From the NCBI GenBank assembly GCA_025350445.1, contig JANXXV010000047.1, forward strand, positions 1-6,805: DNA of 6,805 nucleotides, written 5' to 3'. This document shows, piece after piece, positions 1 through 6,071 of the stretch. The translations under genes were made by a program, and so were the position numbers. The notes under the pieces were generated by a model that saw nothing but the letters and a program-made list of their open reading frames with translations, ran no database searches and had not been told where the DNA came from. The stretch comes from Bryobacteraceae bacterium (GTDB taxonomy: Bacteria > Acidobacteriota > Terriglobia > Bryobacterales > Bryobacteraceae). The number at the start of each line of letters is the position of its first letter. Position 1 is the stretch's first letter.

Positions 1-441
1 GCATTGAATGATGTGGTGGTGAACAAAGCCGCACTGGCTCGCATGATCGATCTGGATACATATGTCGACAAGCACTTCGTCTGCACCTTCAAGGCGGACG
101 GCTTGATTGTGGCTACGCCCACCGGGTCGACGGCGTATTCGTTGTCGGCGGGCGGGCCGATTGTTTTTCCGACCGTGGCCGCGCTTTGTATCACGCCGAT
201 TTGCCCGCACATGCTGACGAACCGGCCGGTGATTGTGCCCGATGAAAGTGAGATTCAGATCGTATCGCTGGCGGACAACGAATCCGCTTATCTGACGGTG
301 GATGGGCAGGTGGGTGAGCCGCTGATGCGTAACGATGTGGTGCTGTGCAAGCGATCGGAGCGATCGCTTTATTTGATTCGGCCGCCGAAAATGATGTTCT
401 TCGATGTATTGCGGGAAAAACTGAGTTGGGGAGAGAGATGA
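1..441 (+). CDS. nadK: NAD kinase, C-terminal part (5' end outside window)
   Basis: ATP-dependent NAD kinase, which phosphorylates NAD to NADP in the cytoplasm. The frame is open from the first base, so the gene begins upstream and the GGDGT nucleotide-binding motif of the N-terminal domain is not visible. The visible 146 residues hold the C-terminal beta-rich NAD-binding domain. It starts with ALNDVVV, followed by ADGLIVATPTGSTAYSLSAG at about residues 32-51 of the visible part. Next come the TPICPHMLTNRPVIVPD segment and the late VDGQ motif. The end, FDVLREKLSWGER, is the family's usual C terminus, so the 3' end is intact. The ATG at position 4 is an internal codon of an ordinary family block, not a start. 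The TGA stop overlaps the next gene's ATG by 4 bp, which implies translational coupling. No substitution of a key residue is visible. Identification is firm; the missing half cannot be assessed. Confidence 0.96.
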   Translation, partial: ALNDVVVNKAALARMIDLDTYVDKHFVCTFKADGLIVATPTGSTAYSLSAGGPIVFPTVAALCITPICPHMLTNRPVIVPDESEIQIVSLADNESAYLTVDGQVGEPLMRNDVVLCKRSERSLYLIRPPKMMFFDVLREKLSWGER

Positions 442-1679
442 AACGCTTATCGCTTACCGCGTGGATTTTTATCGCAATGGTGCTCGGCATTGCGTTGGGA
501 ATGGAAGCTCCAACAATTGCGGTGCAGTTGGCGCCGGTCAGTAATATTTTCCTGCGGCTGATCAAGTCCATCATCGCGCCACTGTTGTTCGGCACGCTGG
601 TGGCGGGCATTGCCGGGACCGGCAGTGTGAAGGCGATGGGACGGATTGGCGCCAAGGCAATTCTCTATTTTGAAATCGCCACCACGATTGCCCTGTTTCT
701 CGGTCTCGGGATGGTGAACCTGGTTCGCCCTGGAGATGGCCTCAAAATTGAGCGGACTACCGCGGAACTGAATGTGCCGAAGGCGTCGATGAAGGTAGGC
801 GACATTCTGGAGCACACCTTCCCCACCAGCGTGTTCGATTCCATGGCGCGCGGCGATGTGCTGCAGTTGGTAGTCTTCTGCTTTCTGTTTGGGACGGCTT
901 GCGCGGCAGTGGGAGCGGCGGCCAGACCGGTGGTGCATTTCGCGGAATCGGTGGCGGAGGTGATGTTCACATATACGAAATACGTAATGTATATGGCGCC
1001 GCTGGGGGTCGGCGCGGCCATTGCGGTTACGGTGGGCAGCAAGGGCATCGGCGTGCTGTTCAACTTGGGCAAGCTCGTTGCTACCCTTTATGGATCGCTA
1101 CTCATTTTCGTCGTCTTCGTGTTGGGAGGCATCATCCTAATCACAAGAATTCCGATGAAGCGTTTCATCGCCGCGGTGCGGGAACCGTGGGTCATCGCAT
1201 TCTCCACGGCATCGAGCGAGGCGGCGCTACCGCTGGCGATAAAGAACATGGAGAACTTCGGAGTTCCGAAACATATTGTGGCATTTGTGATTCCGACCGG
1301 TTATAGCTTCAATTTGGATGGGACTACGATGTACCTGGCGCTGGCATCGGTATTCATCGCTCAGGCTGCCGGTGTACAGATGGGGTTCGGCCAGCAGTTG
1401 ATCATGATGTTGACGCTGATGCTTACCAGCAAGGGCGTTGCCGCGGTGCCGCGCGCGTCGCTGGTGATTCTGGCGGGTACGCTTACTACGTTCAATTTGC
1501 CACTGGAGGGTATCGCGGTGATTCTGGGTGTGGATGCCATTCTGGATATGGCCCGCACGTCGGTCAATGTTTTGGGGAACTGTCTTGCGTGCGCGGTGGT
1601 GGCGCGGTGGGAAGGTTATTCGTTTACCGAAGATGGGAGACAGAGGGAAGCCCTGTCTCCCCGGGAAGCTATACAGTAG
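438..1679 (+). CDS. Dicarboxylate/amino acid:cation symporter (GltP-like, glutamate/aspartate type)
   Basis: Inner-membrane transporter of the DAACS family (GltP, DctA, GltPh), 413 residues, the usual length. The start at 438 gives MKRLSLTAWIF, entering directly into TM1, and GGGGAG at 428-433 is the Shine-Dalgarno. A longer in-frame start at 345 only extends into nadK. Family motifs are clear: the serine-rich hairpin STASSEAALP (256-265), PTGYSFNLDGTT (286-297) carrying the NMDGT-type motif, and DAILDMARTSVNVLGN (366-381) in TM8. By alignment from memory with GltPh, D370, R373 and T374 match D394, R397 and T398, which hold the amino group and side-chain carboxylate of aspartate. This favours an acidic amino acid over a plain C4-dicarboxylate, since DctA has Ser in place of that Asp. 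N381 replaces the sodium-site D405, as I recall for proton-coupled GltP. The last about 14 residues are encoded across a hairpin and form a polar cytoplasmic tail. Family is certain; substrate and coupling ion are inferred. Confidence 0.93.
   Translation: MKRLSLTAWIFIAMVLGIALGMEAPTIAVQLAPVSNIFLRLIKSIIAPLLFGTLVAGIAGTGSVKAMGRIGAKAILYFEIATTIALFLGLGMVNLVRPGDGLKIERTTAELNVPKASMKVGDILEHTFPTSVFDSMARGDVLQLVVFCFLFGTACAAVGAAARPVVHFAESVAEVMFTYTKYVMYMAPLGVGAAIAVTVGSKGIGVLFNLGKLVATLYGSLLIFVVFVLGGIILITRIPMKRFIAAVREPWVIAFSTASSEAALPLAIKNMENFGVPKHIVAFVIPTGYSFNLDGTTMYLALASVFIAQAAGVQMGFGQQLIMMLTLMLTSKGVAAVPRASLVILAGTLTTFNLPLEGIAVILGVDAILDMARTSVNVLGNCLACAVVARWEGYSFTEDGRQREALSPREAIQ
1635..1661. terminator. Candidate bidirectional hairpin terminator between converging genes
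   Basis: GGGAGACAG at 1635-1643 is perfectly complementary to CTGTCTCCC at 1653-1661: a 9-bp stem, six of nine pairs GC, with a 9-nt loop. It lies within symporter codons 400-408 and starts 7 nt past the lacD-like stop codon when read on the minus strand, where a terminator would be expected. Neither flank has a U-tract, so it is not a canonical intrinsic terminator. It could instead be a 3'-end stabilising or pausing hairpin. Position and perfect pairing are seen; function is inferred. Confidence 0.5.
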
Positions 1680-2682
1680 CGGCGGTGAGGCCTGCCTTCA
1701 GATACCACGGCTTGGCGGGCTTGATGGCTTCATTCACAGCGTTGATGTTCTTCACGCCCTGATCGCTGAGCCAATCTTCCAGCGCTTTCACACCCTGCTT
1801 GGCGTACACCGGAATGGCTTCCTTCCAGGTGGCGCGTCCGCAGAGAACGCCGGAATAATCGGTGCCGGCTTCGGCGGCCATCCGCAATTCCTCAACAAAC
1901 TGCGCATTGCCAACGCCCGCGCTGAGATAGATGAAGGGCTTGGTGGCAATGTCCGCGGCTTCGCGGAACAGGGCCTTGGCCTCTTCCTGCGTATAGGCCT
2001 TTTCGCCTTTGTATACCGAACTGCCTTCCACATAAACAGCGTTGATGGGTACTTCCACTTTCAGCATGTCTACGTTGTATTGCGGCTTGGAAAATTCGCG
2101 CATCGCACCCATCACTACTTGCGGTTTGACCTTGGCGTACGCCAGTGCCTTCTCGTCCGCGCCTTTGGAATCGTAGCCGATGAATTCCAGGAAGAACGGA
2201 ATCTCGTAGTATTCGCACTCGGCGCCGATGCGCTCTACGAATGCATGCTTGATGTCGTTGATCTCCGCGCTGTCGAACGGAGTGTAGTAGATCAGGATTT
2301 TCACTGCGTCCGCGCCCCAATCGACAATGCGCTTCGCGGAAACGTGGGGAAGCAGATCAGGCAGGCGGCCCGGCTGTGTATTGTCATATCCCGTGGCTTC
2401 ATAGGCTAGAAGCAGGCCGGCGTTTTTGCTGCGGGCCTTGGATGCCTCGATACCGAATTCAGGGTCCAACAAGATGGCGCTGGCGTGCGGCGTCAGAACC
2501 TTGGTGACCGCGGTTTTGAATTCGGACATCATCTCCGGCGTAACGCTTTTGGCGTCGATGCCTTTGGCCGCGGCGATGGATTTTTGCAAACTGCCGCGCT
2601 GATCCATGGCGGCCGCGGCGATGACTCCGCGGTCATTGGCGAGTTGCTTCATGTGTCGCAGCTTGCCTGCGGATAGGCTCAT
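1669..2682 (-). CDS. lacD: Class I tagatose-1,6-bisphosphate aldolase family protein (LacD-like)
   Basis: Schiff-base (class I) ketose-bisphosphate aldolase of the LacD family, a cytoplasmic TIM barrel of 337 residues (LacD is about 325). It should cleave tagatose- or fructose-1,6-bisphosphate to dihydroxyacetone phosphate and glyceraldehyde 3-phosphate. Visible blocks are AAAAMDQRGSLQK (22-34), LLDPEFG (71-77), YEATGYD (94-100), ADAVKILIYY (124-133), FFLEFIGY (163-170), DMLKVEVP (205-212), YLSAGVG (252-258) and LCGRATW (280-286). K208 is the expected Schiff-base lysine and E166 the acid/base glutamate, matching K205 and E163 of streptococcal LacD with a constant offset of 3 (numbers from memory). 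The start at 2682 follows AAGGAG with 10-nt spacing. No lac or tagatose gene is nearby, so a general fructose-bisphosphate aldolase role is as likely as tagatose catabolism, and other aldolases of this superfamily (such as sulfofructose-phosphate aldolase) cannot be fully excluded. The 3' end overlaps the converging symporter gene by 11 bp. Confidence 0.92.
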   Translation of the reverse strand: MSLSAGKLRHMKQLANDRGVIAAAAMDQRGSLQKSIAAAKGIDAKSVTPEMMSEFKTAVTKVLTPHASAILLDPEFGIEASKARSKNAGLLLAYEATGYDNTQPGRLPDLLPHVSAKRIVDWGADAVKILIYYTPFDSAEINDIKHAFVERIGAECEYYEIPFFLEFIGYDSKGADEKALAYAKVKPQVVMGAMREFSKPQYNVDMLKVEVPINAVYVEGSSVYKGEKAYTQEEAKALFREAADIATKPFIYLSAGVGNAQFVEELRMAAEAGTDYSGVLCGRATWKEAIPVYAKQGVKALEDWLSDQGVKNINAVNEAIKPAKPWYLKAGLTAATV

Positions 2683-2692
2683 TGGTTCATAG

Positions 2693-2698
2693 CTCCTT
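2693..2698 (-). promoter_or_regulatory. Shine-Dalgarno of the lacD-like gene
   Basis: AAGGAG on the minus strand, ending 10 nt before the ATG at 2682. It is the best ribosome-binding match in the window and supports that start. An out-of-frame ATG at 2690 lies only 2 nt from it and runs ATG-AAC-CAA-TGA, so a three-codon dead-end reading frame precedes and overlaps the true start. Confidence 0.7.
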
Positions 2699-2716
2699 GT
2701 TGGTGGAATTCTTTCT

Positions 2717-2745
2717 ATTATAGTCCGCCGGTGCGGCGGAAGTAA
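2717..2745 (-). promoter_or_regulatory. Candidate sigma-70-type promoter for the lacD-like gene, overlapping the ribF stop
   Basis: On the minus strand a perfect TATAAT (2722 to 2717) overlaps the TAA stop of ribF (2720 to 2718). Seventeen bases upstream is TTACTT (2745 to 2740), a poor -35 match. A start near 2710 would give a 5' leader of roughly 28 nt containing AAGGAG. The -10 match is seen; promoter activity is inferred. Readthrough from ribF remains equally possible, since the gap between the genes is only 35 bp. Confidence 0.45.
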
Positions 2746-3662
2746 GCTTTCGCGCGGGCCACATCTTTGAAGATTTGGGTCTTCAGCGCCTGCGGCGAAT
2801 CGAACTTTCGCTCGTCGCGGACGCGGCGGAGGAATTCGACTTGGATGCGGCGTGGAGTTGGTGCTTCCAGCGGGGACAGGAGGAAAGTCTCCACGGTCAG
2901 GCGGTCACCGTCGAACGTGGGCCGGTAGCCGACATTGGTGATCGATGGCCAGTTTCGCGCGGCTTCGAGATCGGTGGTCCGCGTAATGTAGACCCCTACC
3001 GCGGGAAGAATTTCAGACTCCGTGTGGAGGTTCAGCGTGGGGACGGTTTGCTTCGACCCGACGCCGTGGCCGCTGACGACATCCCCTTCGACAGCATATG
3101 GGCGGCCCAGCAGCCGGCACGCCATGGAGACTGCGCCATCGTCTATGAGTTTTCGCACCTCGCTACTCGAAACCATGCGCCCGCGCATCTCTACGCCGCC
3201 GATGATTTCCGTAGTGAAGCCGCATTCCACGGCTAGTTGTTGCAGCAGTTCGGTATCCCCGGAAGCGCGATTACCGAAGCGGAAATTTGCGCCCACCATT
3301 ACCGCCTTTGCATTCAGTTTGGCTACCAGGATTTGCTTGACGAAATCGAGAGCGCTCAATTGGGAGAACGCGGCGTCGAAGGGCAGGACGAACACCTGCT
3401 CTATACCTTCTTTCTGAAGTAGGCCGAGGCGCTGTTCCGGAGTGGATAGCAGGCGCGGCGCGCGTGACGGTGCGACGATTTTTGTTGGATGAGGATCAAA
3501 CGTCAAGACGGACGGAGTCAATCTAAGTTCCGCCGCCAATTCCACCACGCGGCGCAAAATTCGCCGGTGTCCTTCGTGTACTCCGTCAAAGTTGCCGATG
3601 GTTAAAGCGCAGGGTACGGCATCCGGACCGATTTCCGCAAGACTATAGTAAATACGAAACAT
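2718..3662 (-). CDS. ribF: Bifunctional riboflavin kinase / FAD synthetase
   Basis: RibF converts riboflavin to FMN and FMN to FAD with ATP in the cytoplasm. It has 314 residues, the normal length. The N-terminal FMN adenylyltransferase domain (about 1-180) shows IGNFDGVHEGH (22-32) with the HxGH nucleotide-binding signature, FDPHP (55-59), VGANFRFG (123-130) and SSSEVR (165-170). The C-terminal riboflavin kinase domain begins near GRPYAVEGDVVSGHG (186-200). It holds PTLN (208-211, the variant of PTAN that keeps the Thr and Asn ligands), LPAVGVY (219-225), NVGYRPTF (243-250) and the presumed catalytic E258. The KQTV segment before PTLN differs from the common GRTIGFPTAN form. The ATG directly abuts the TAG of the upstream hydrolase gene, and GGAG (from TCGGAGAA) lies 11 nt ahead inside that gene, so translation is probably coupled. 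Both domains look catalytically complete. Confidence 0.96.
   Translation of the reverse strand: MFRIYYSLAEIGPDAVPCALTIGNFDGVHEGHRRILRRVVELAAELRLTPSVLTFDPHPTKIVAPSRAPRLLSTPEQRLGLLQKEGIEQVFVLPFDAAFSQLSALDFVKQILVAKLNAKAVMVGANFRFGNRASGDTELLQQLAVECGFTTEIIGGVEMRGRMVSSSEVRKLIDDGAVSMACRLLGRPYAVEGDVVSGHGVGSKQTVPTLNLHTESEILPAVGVYITRTTDLEAARNWPSITNVGYRPTFDGDRLTVETFLLSPLEAPTPRRIQVEFLRRVRDERKFDSPQALKTQIFKDVARAKAYFRRTGGL
2724..2740. repeat. GC-rich 7-bp inverted repeat at the end of ribF
   Basis: TCCGCCG (2724-2730) and CGGCGGA (2734-2740) form a perfect 7-bp stem with a 3-nt loop. It encodes the last residues of RibF (RRTGG) and fills the spacer between the candidate -35 and -10 of the lacD-like gene. 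No U-tract follows on either strand. It may be a weak processing or attenuation hairpin, an operator-like palindrome, or simply a by-product of Arg and Gly codons. Confidence 0.35.
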
Positions 3663-4448
3663 CTACGGCATTTCTCCGACGGTGATGTCAAGCCCGTCGT
3701 AGGCCAACCGCACGTTCGGAGGCAGTTGGCTCTCTGCCCGCCTGTGTTGCAGATCATGACAAATGTGCGTGAAATAGGCTCGGCGTGGAGCGAGCATCTC
3801 TACATATTCCAGCGATCGCTCCACGGTGGAATGCGTGGGATGCGGCTTGTATCGCAGTGCATCAAGGAACAGGACATCCAGACCGCGCAGCAGATTCAGA
3901 GACGATTCGGGAATCTCGCTGTGATCGGTGAGATAGGCGGCGTCACCGAAACGAAATCCGTAGATGGTGGCTTTACCGTGGATGACCGGAATGGGCGTGA
4001 ATCGTAGACCGAACAGGTCGAACGGTTCGCCCGTAAGGACGGTAGCATCCAGCTTTGGTAGCGCCGTCGCCGCACCCAAGTTGTCGCGAAAGATATAGCG
4101 GAAACTGGTTTTGATCGCTTCGAGTGTGTCTTCGGCGGCGAAGATCGGAATGATTTCCCGCTGCTTGAAATTGAATGGGCGGACATCGTCCAATCCCATA
4201 ATGTGATCGGCGTGCGAATGGGTGAAGAGGATCGCGTCCAGGCGTTCGATTTTGGCACGCAGCGCTTGCTGCCGGAAGTCCGGCGTGGTGTCTATCAGCA
4301 CGCCGCGGCCGTCATAGCGAATGAGGATAGAGGGCCGCAGACGCTTGTCGCGCGAATCGTCCGACATGCAGACTTTGCAATCGCAGCCAATGGTGGGTAC
4401 GCCGACGCTGGTCCCGGAACCCAGGACCGTAATACGCAGTCCGGACAT
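3663..4448 (-). CDS. MBL-fold metallohydrolase, PhnP-like phosphodiesterase
   Basis: Metallo-beta-lactamase-fold hydrolase of 261 residues resembling PhnP, the enzyme that opens 5-phosphoribosyl 1,2-cyclic phosphate. The N terminus has LGSGTSVGVPTIGCDCKVC (9-27), whose C22, C24 and C27 match the structural zinc cysteines of PhnP. The metal site follows: THSHADH (76-82), H157 in VIHG, D175 in LTDHSEIP, and H206 in THSTVE. THICHD (227-232) supplies further histidines, as in the THISH block of PhnP, and YDGLDITV near the C terminus also parallels it. No phosphonate (phn) gene is present, so the natural substrate is unknown. Any cyclic phosphodiester or a small nucleotide is possible. It starts directly after the TAG of the DUF1844 gene and its own TAG abuts the ribF ATG; only a weak AGG lies before its start, so coupling is likely. 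Fold and metal site are sure; the specific reaction is inferred. Confidence 0.9.
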   Translation of the reverse strand: MSGLRITVLGSGTSVGVPTIGCDCKVCMSDDSRDKRLRPSILIRYDGRGVLIDTTPDFRQQALRAKIERLDAILFTHSHADHIMGLDDVRPFNFKQREIIPIFAAEDTLEAIKTSFRYIFRDNLGAATALPKLDATVLTGEPFDLFGLRFTPIPVIHGKATIYGFRFGDAAYLTDHSEIPESSLNLLRGLDVLFLDALRYKPHPTHSTVERSLEYVEMLAPRRAYFTHICHDLQHRRAESQLPPNVRLAYDGLDITVGEMP

Positions 4449-4745
4449 CTACTGCCTGTTGCCCGCTTCCATCACCTGAACGTAGCGGAAACGGAGTTCC
4501 GTTAGTGAATTCTCGATCAAGCGCTGTTCTTCGAAGGACAAATTCCCTCTAGTCTTTTCCTGAAACATTGCCAGCAGATCGATGGAGTGGCGAGCGACAC
4601 GGAAATCGGGTTTGGGGCGGTCGGCATCGTCGCCATAGTGCACCAGGCCAAGATGCAACTCGGCCTGCATCTTCATGGACAGCACGAAGAATTCAAAAGT
4701 GGCGGGTGGAAGTGGTTGCTCGTTTTCAATTTCAGATTCGCTCAT
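4449..4745 (-). CDS. DUF1844 domain-containing protein
   Basis: Small soluble protein of 98 residues. After a short acidic, disordered-looking N terminus (MSESEIENEQPLPPA) comes the DUF1844 pattern: FEFFVLSMKMQAELHLGL (18-35), a short variable loop rich in D and P, then ARHSIDLLAMFQEKTRGNLS (51-70) and a C-terminal helix with EEQRLIENSLTELRFRYVQV. The conserved ID-L-M-x-EKT-x-GNL core is clear. The family has no assigned biochemical role. I see no catalytic motif, signal peptide or membrane segment, and the protein is predicted mostly helical, so a binding or adaptor role is only a guess. It starts 4 nt past the stop of the GNAT gene and is followed with zero gap by the PhnP-like gene, so it belongs to the same transcript. 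Confidence 0.9.
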   Translation of the reverse strand: MSESEIENEQPLPPATFEFFVLSMKMQAELHLGLVHYGDDADRPKPDFRVARHSIDLLAMFQEKTRGNLSFEEQRLIENSLTELRFRYVQVMEAGNRQ

Positions 4746-4748
4746 CAG

Positions 4749-5219
4749 TTATAGTTTACATTCCAGGAACAGTGCGCCGGGGACAGGGTTTTCGTAGTAC
4801 GGTTCGATGGGCTGAAACCCCAACGATTCGTACATTTGGATTGCTGCCGCCATGGAGGGCAATGTGTCGAGGCGGATGGTCGCATAGCCTAACAACTTTG
4901 CCTTCGCCATGATTGCCATCACCAGCATGCGGCCTGCGCCGGTACCGCGATAGTCAGGCGAAATGAAAAGGCGCTTCATCTCGCAGGCCAGATTTTGCAG
5001 GGGCCGCAGCGCTACGCAACCTCCGGGGAAGCCGTCGAATTCAGCCAGGAGCAGACAGCCTGCCGGCGGTGCGTTGGCTCCGGGCAAACCGGCTAATTCC
5101 TGTTCGAAGTTCTGGAAACGCAAACTGATTCCCAGTGATTTCGCGTAGGCCAGGAACAGCCGGTGTATCGCGTCCAGGTCTTCGCGCGTTGTTGCTTCCC
5201 TTATTCGCAGAGATGCCAT
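4749..5219 (-). CDS. GNAT family N-acetyltransferase
   Basis: Single-domain GNAT acetyltransferase of 156 residues, the usual length, using acetyl-CoA in the cytoplasm. The N-terminal strand-helix LRIREATTREDLDAIHRLF is typical. The central strands (LLLAEFDGFPGGCVALRPL) lead to motif A, MKRLFISPDYRGTGAGRMLV (81-100), with the RGTGAG pyrophosphate-binding loop at 91-96. Motif B, MYESLGFQPIEPYYENP (129-145), follows. The GGCVALRPL...CEMKRL block is shared by many uncharacterised GNAT proteins and the acceptor substrate cannot be read from sequence. It is the first gene of the minus-strand run; the next gene begins after 3 bp. Its start at 5219 is preceded by only a weak AGG, 6 nt upstream. It diverges from mazG. 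Confidence 0.9.
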   Translation of the reverse strand: MASLRIREATTREDLDAIHRLFLAYAKSLGISLRFQNFEQELAGLPGANAPPAGCLLLAEFDGFPGGCVALRPLQNLACEMKRLFISPDYRGTGAGRMLVMAIMAKAKLLGYATIRLDTLPSMAAAIQMYESLGFQPIEPYYENPVPGALFLECKL

Positions 5220-5273
5220 TTCTGCCTATGTTACTCTGAAAAATCAAAGTGTTACGCCTTCCAAATCTTTCCC
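5220..5273. promoter_or_regulatory. Divergent intergenic region between the GNAT gene and mazG
   Basis: These 54 bp are AT-richer than the flanking genes and must hold or adjoin the promoters for both transcription units. For mazG the best candidate is TTCGCA (5204-5209) with TATGTT (5227-5232) at 17-bp spacing, each matching four of six consensus bases. For the GNAT direction I see only equally weak elements. A hexamer TGTTAC occurs at 5229-5234 and 5250-5255, 21 bp apart, which could be chance. The region is seen; the elements within it are weak inference. Confidence 0.35.
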
Positions 5274-6071
5274 ATGACTTCTGAATCGGCTGGTGAGAAG
5301 TTTGAACGGCTAGTGGCCATTATGGCGCGGCTGCGTGCGCCGGGTGGCTGCCCTTGGGACCGGGAACAATCCTTCGATACCATCAAGCCTTATCTACTGG
5401 AAGAGACCTATGAAGTGATGGAGGCAATCGACGCGCGCGATTGGCCGGAGCTTGCCGAAGAGTTGGGCGACCTGATGCTGCAGCCGGTATTTTTTGCACA
5501 GATGGCTTCAGAAGAAGGGCGGTTCCGGATAGAGGATTCGCTCGATGCGATCAATCAAAAACTGATCCGGCGCCACCCGCACATTTTCGGCGATTCGAAG
5601 GCCGACACTGCCGGTGAAGTATTGAAGCGCTGGAACGAGATCAAGCTGGAAGAGAAGAAGGCCAAGAAGCGGGAACCGAAGCTGTTGCTGGAATCGATAC
5701 CCGCGGCGATGCCGGCACTGGTGGAGGCGCAACAGATCAGTTCCCGCGCGGCGGATGTTGGCTTCGACTGGCAGAATGCCGGGCAGGTGCTGGACAAGCT
5801 GGACGAAGAATTGAAAGAGCTGGCCGAGGCCCGCGTTTCATCGACGCAGGAAGAAATTGAGGGTGAGGTCGGCGACCTGTTTTTTGTGTTGGTGAATCTG
5901 GCGCGATTTCTGAAAGTGGACCCCGAACAAGCGCTGCGTAAGACGAACCGCAAATTCCGTAATCGCTTTGGGCACGTGGAGCGCGGGCTGGCATCCAAGG
6001 GGAAAACTTTGCGCGAATCATCGGTTGCGGAAATGGAAGAGCTTTGGCAAGAGGCAAAGAGTAAAGAATGA
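5274..6071 (+). CDS. mazG: Nucleoside triphosphate pyrophosphohydrolase MazG
   Basis: MazG hydrolyses nucleoside triphosphates to the monophosphate and pyrophosphate, cleaning non-canonical nucleotides from the pool. It has 265 residues, the same scale as the E. coli enzyme. The N-terminal domain contains the GGCPWDREQSF motif (24-34), EETYEVMEAID (43-53, EExxE metal ligands), EELGDLML (62-69, ExxD) and RRHPHIFGD (99-107). A lysine-rich linker (about 118-140) leads to the second domain with LDEELKELAEA (176-186), GEVGDLFFVLVNLAR (197-211) and TNRKFRNRF (224-232). Metal ligands of both domains are intact, so neither half looks dead. The start at 5274 fits the family N terminus. A longer in-frame start at 5163 would add 37 cysteine-rich residues read from GNAT antisense, so I reject it. 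No Shine-Dalgarno precedes the ATG. The TGA overlaps the next ATG by 4 bp. Confidence 0.95.
   Translation: MTSESAGEKFERLVAIMARLRAPGGCPWDREQSFDTIKPYLLEETYEVMEAIDARDWPELAEELGDLMLQPVFFAQMASEEGRFRIEDSLDAINQKLIRRHPHIFGDSKADTAGEVLKRWNEIKLEEKKAKKREPKLLLESIPAAMPALVEAQQISSRAADVGFDWQNAGQVLDKLDEELKELAEARVSSTQEEIEGEVGDLFFVLVNLARFLKVDPEQALRKTNRKFRNRFGHVERGLASKGKTLRESSVAEMEELWQEAKSKE

Noticed and set aside
357..368. 12-mer GGAGCGATCGCT containing the HIP1-like GCGATCGC, recurring on the minus strand at 3811-3822
   Set aside because: Both copies encode the same residues (E-R-S-L) with the same codons in nadK and the hydrolase. Two copies are too few for a dispersed repeat family, so this looks like coding coincidence.
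345..437. Upstream in-frame start for the symporter
   Set aside because: It would lie inside nadK and add 31 non-conserved residues before TM1. The ATG at 438 has a good Shine-Dalgarno and the common ATGA overlap.
1528..2409. Long plus-strand open frame (293 codons) antisense to the lacD-like gene
   Set aside because: It lies almost wholly opposite a gene with full family motifs, starts inside the symporter in another frame and has no recognisable domain. High GC codon bias explains the open antisense frame.
5229..5255. Direct repeat TGTTAC spaced 21 bp in the divergent region
   Set aside because: The spacing of two helical turns is tempting, but some repeated hexamer in about 50 bp is expected fairly often by chance, and similarity does not extend beyond six bases.
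5163..5273. 37-residue N-terminal extension of MazG
   Set aside because: The extension is mostly antisense to the start of the GNAT gene, is Cys-rich and absent from the family. The start at 5274 matches the normal MazG N terminus.
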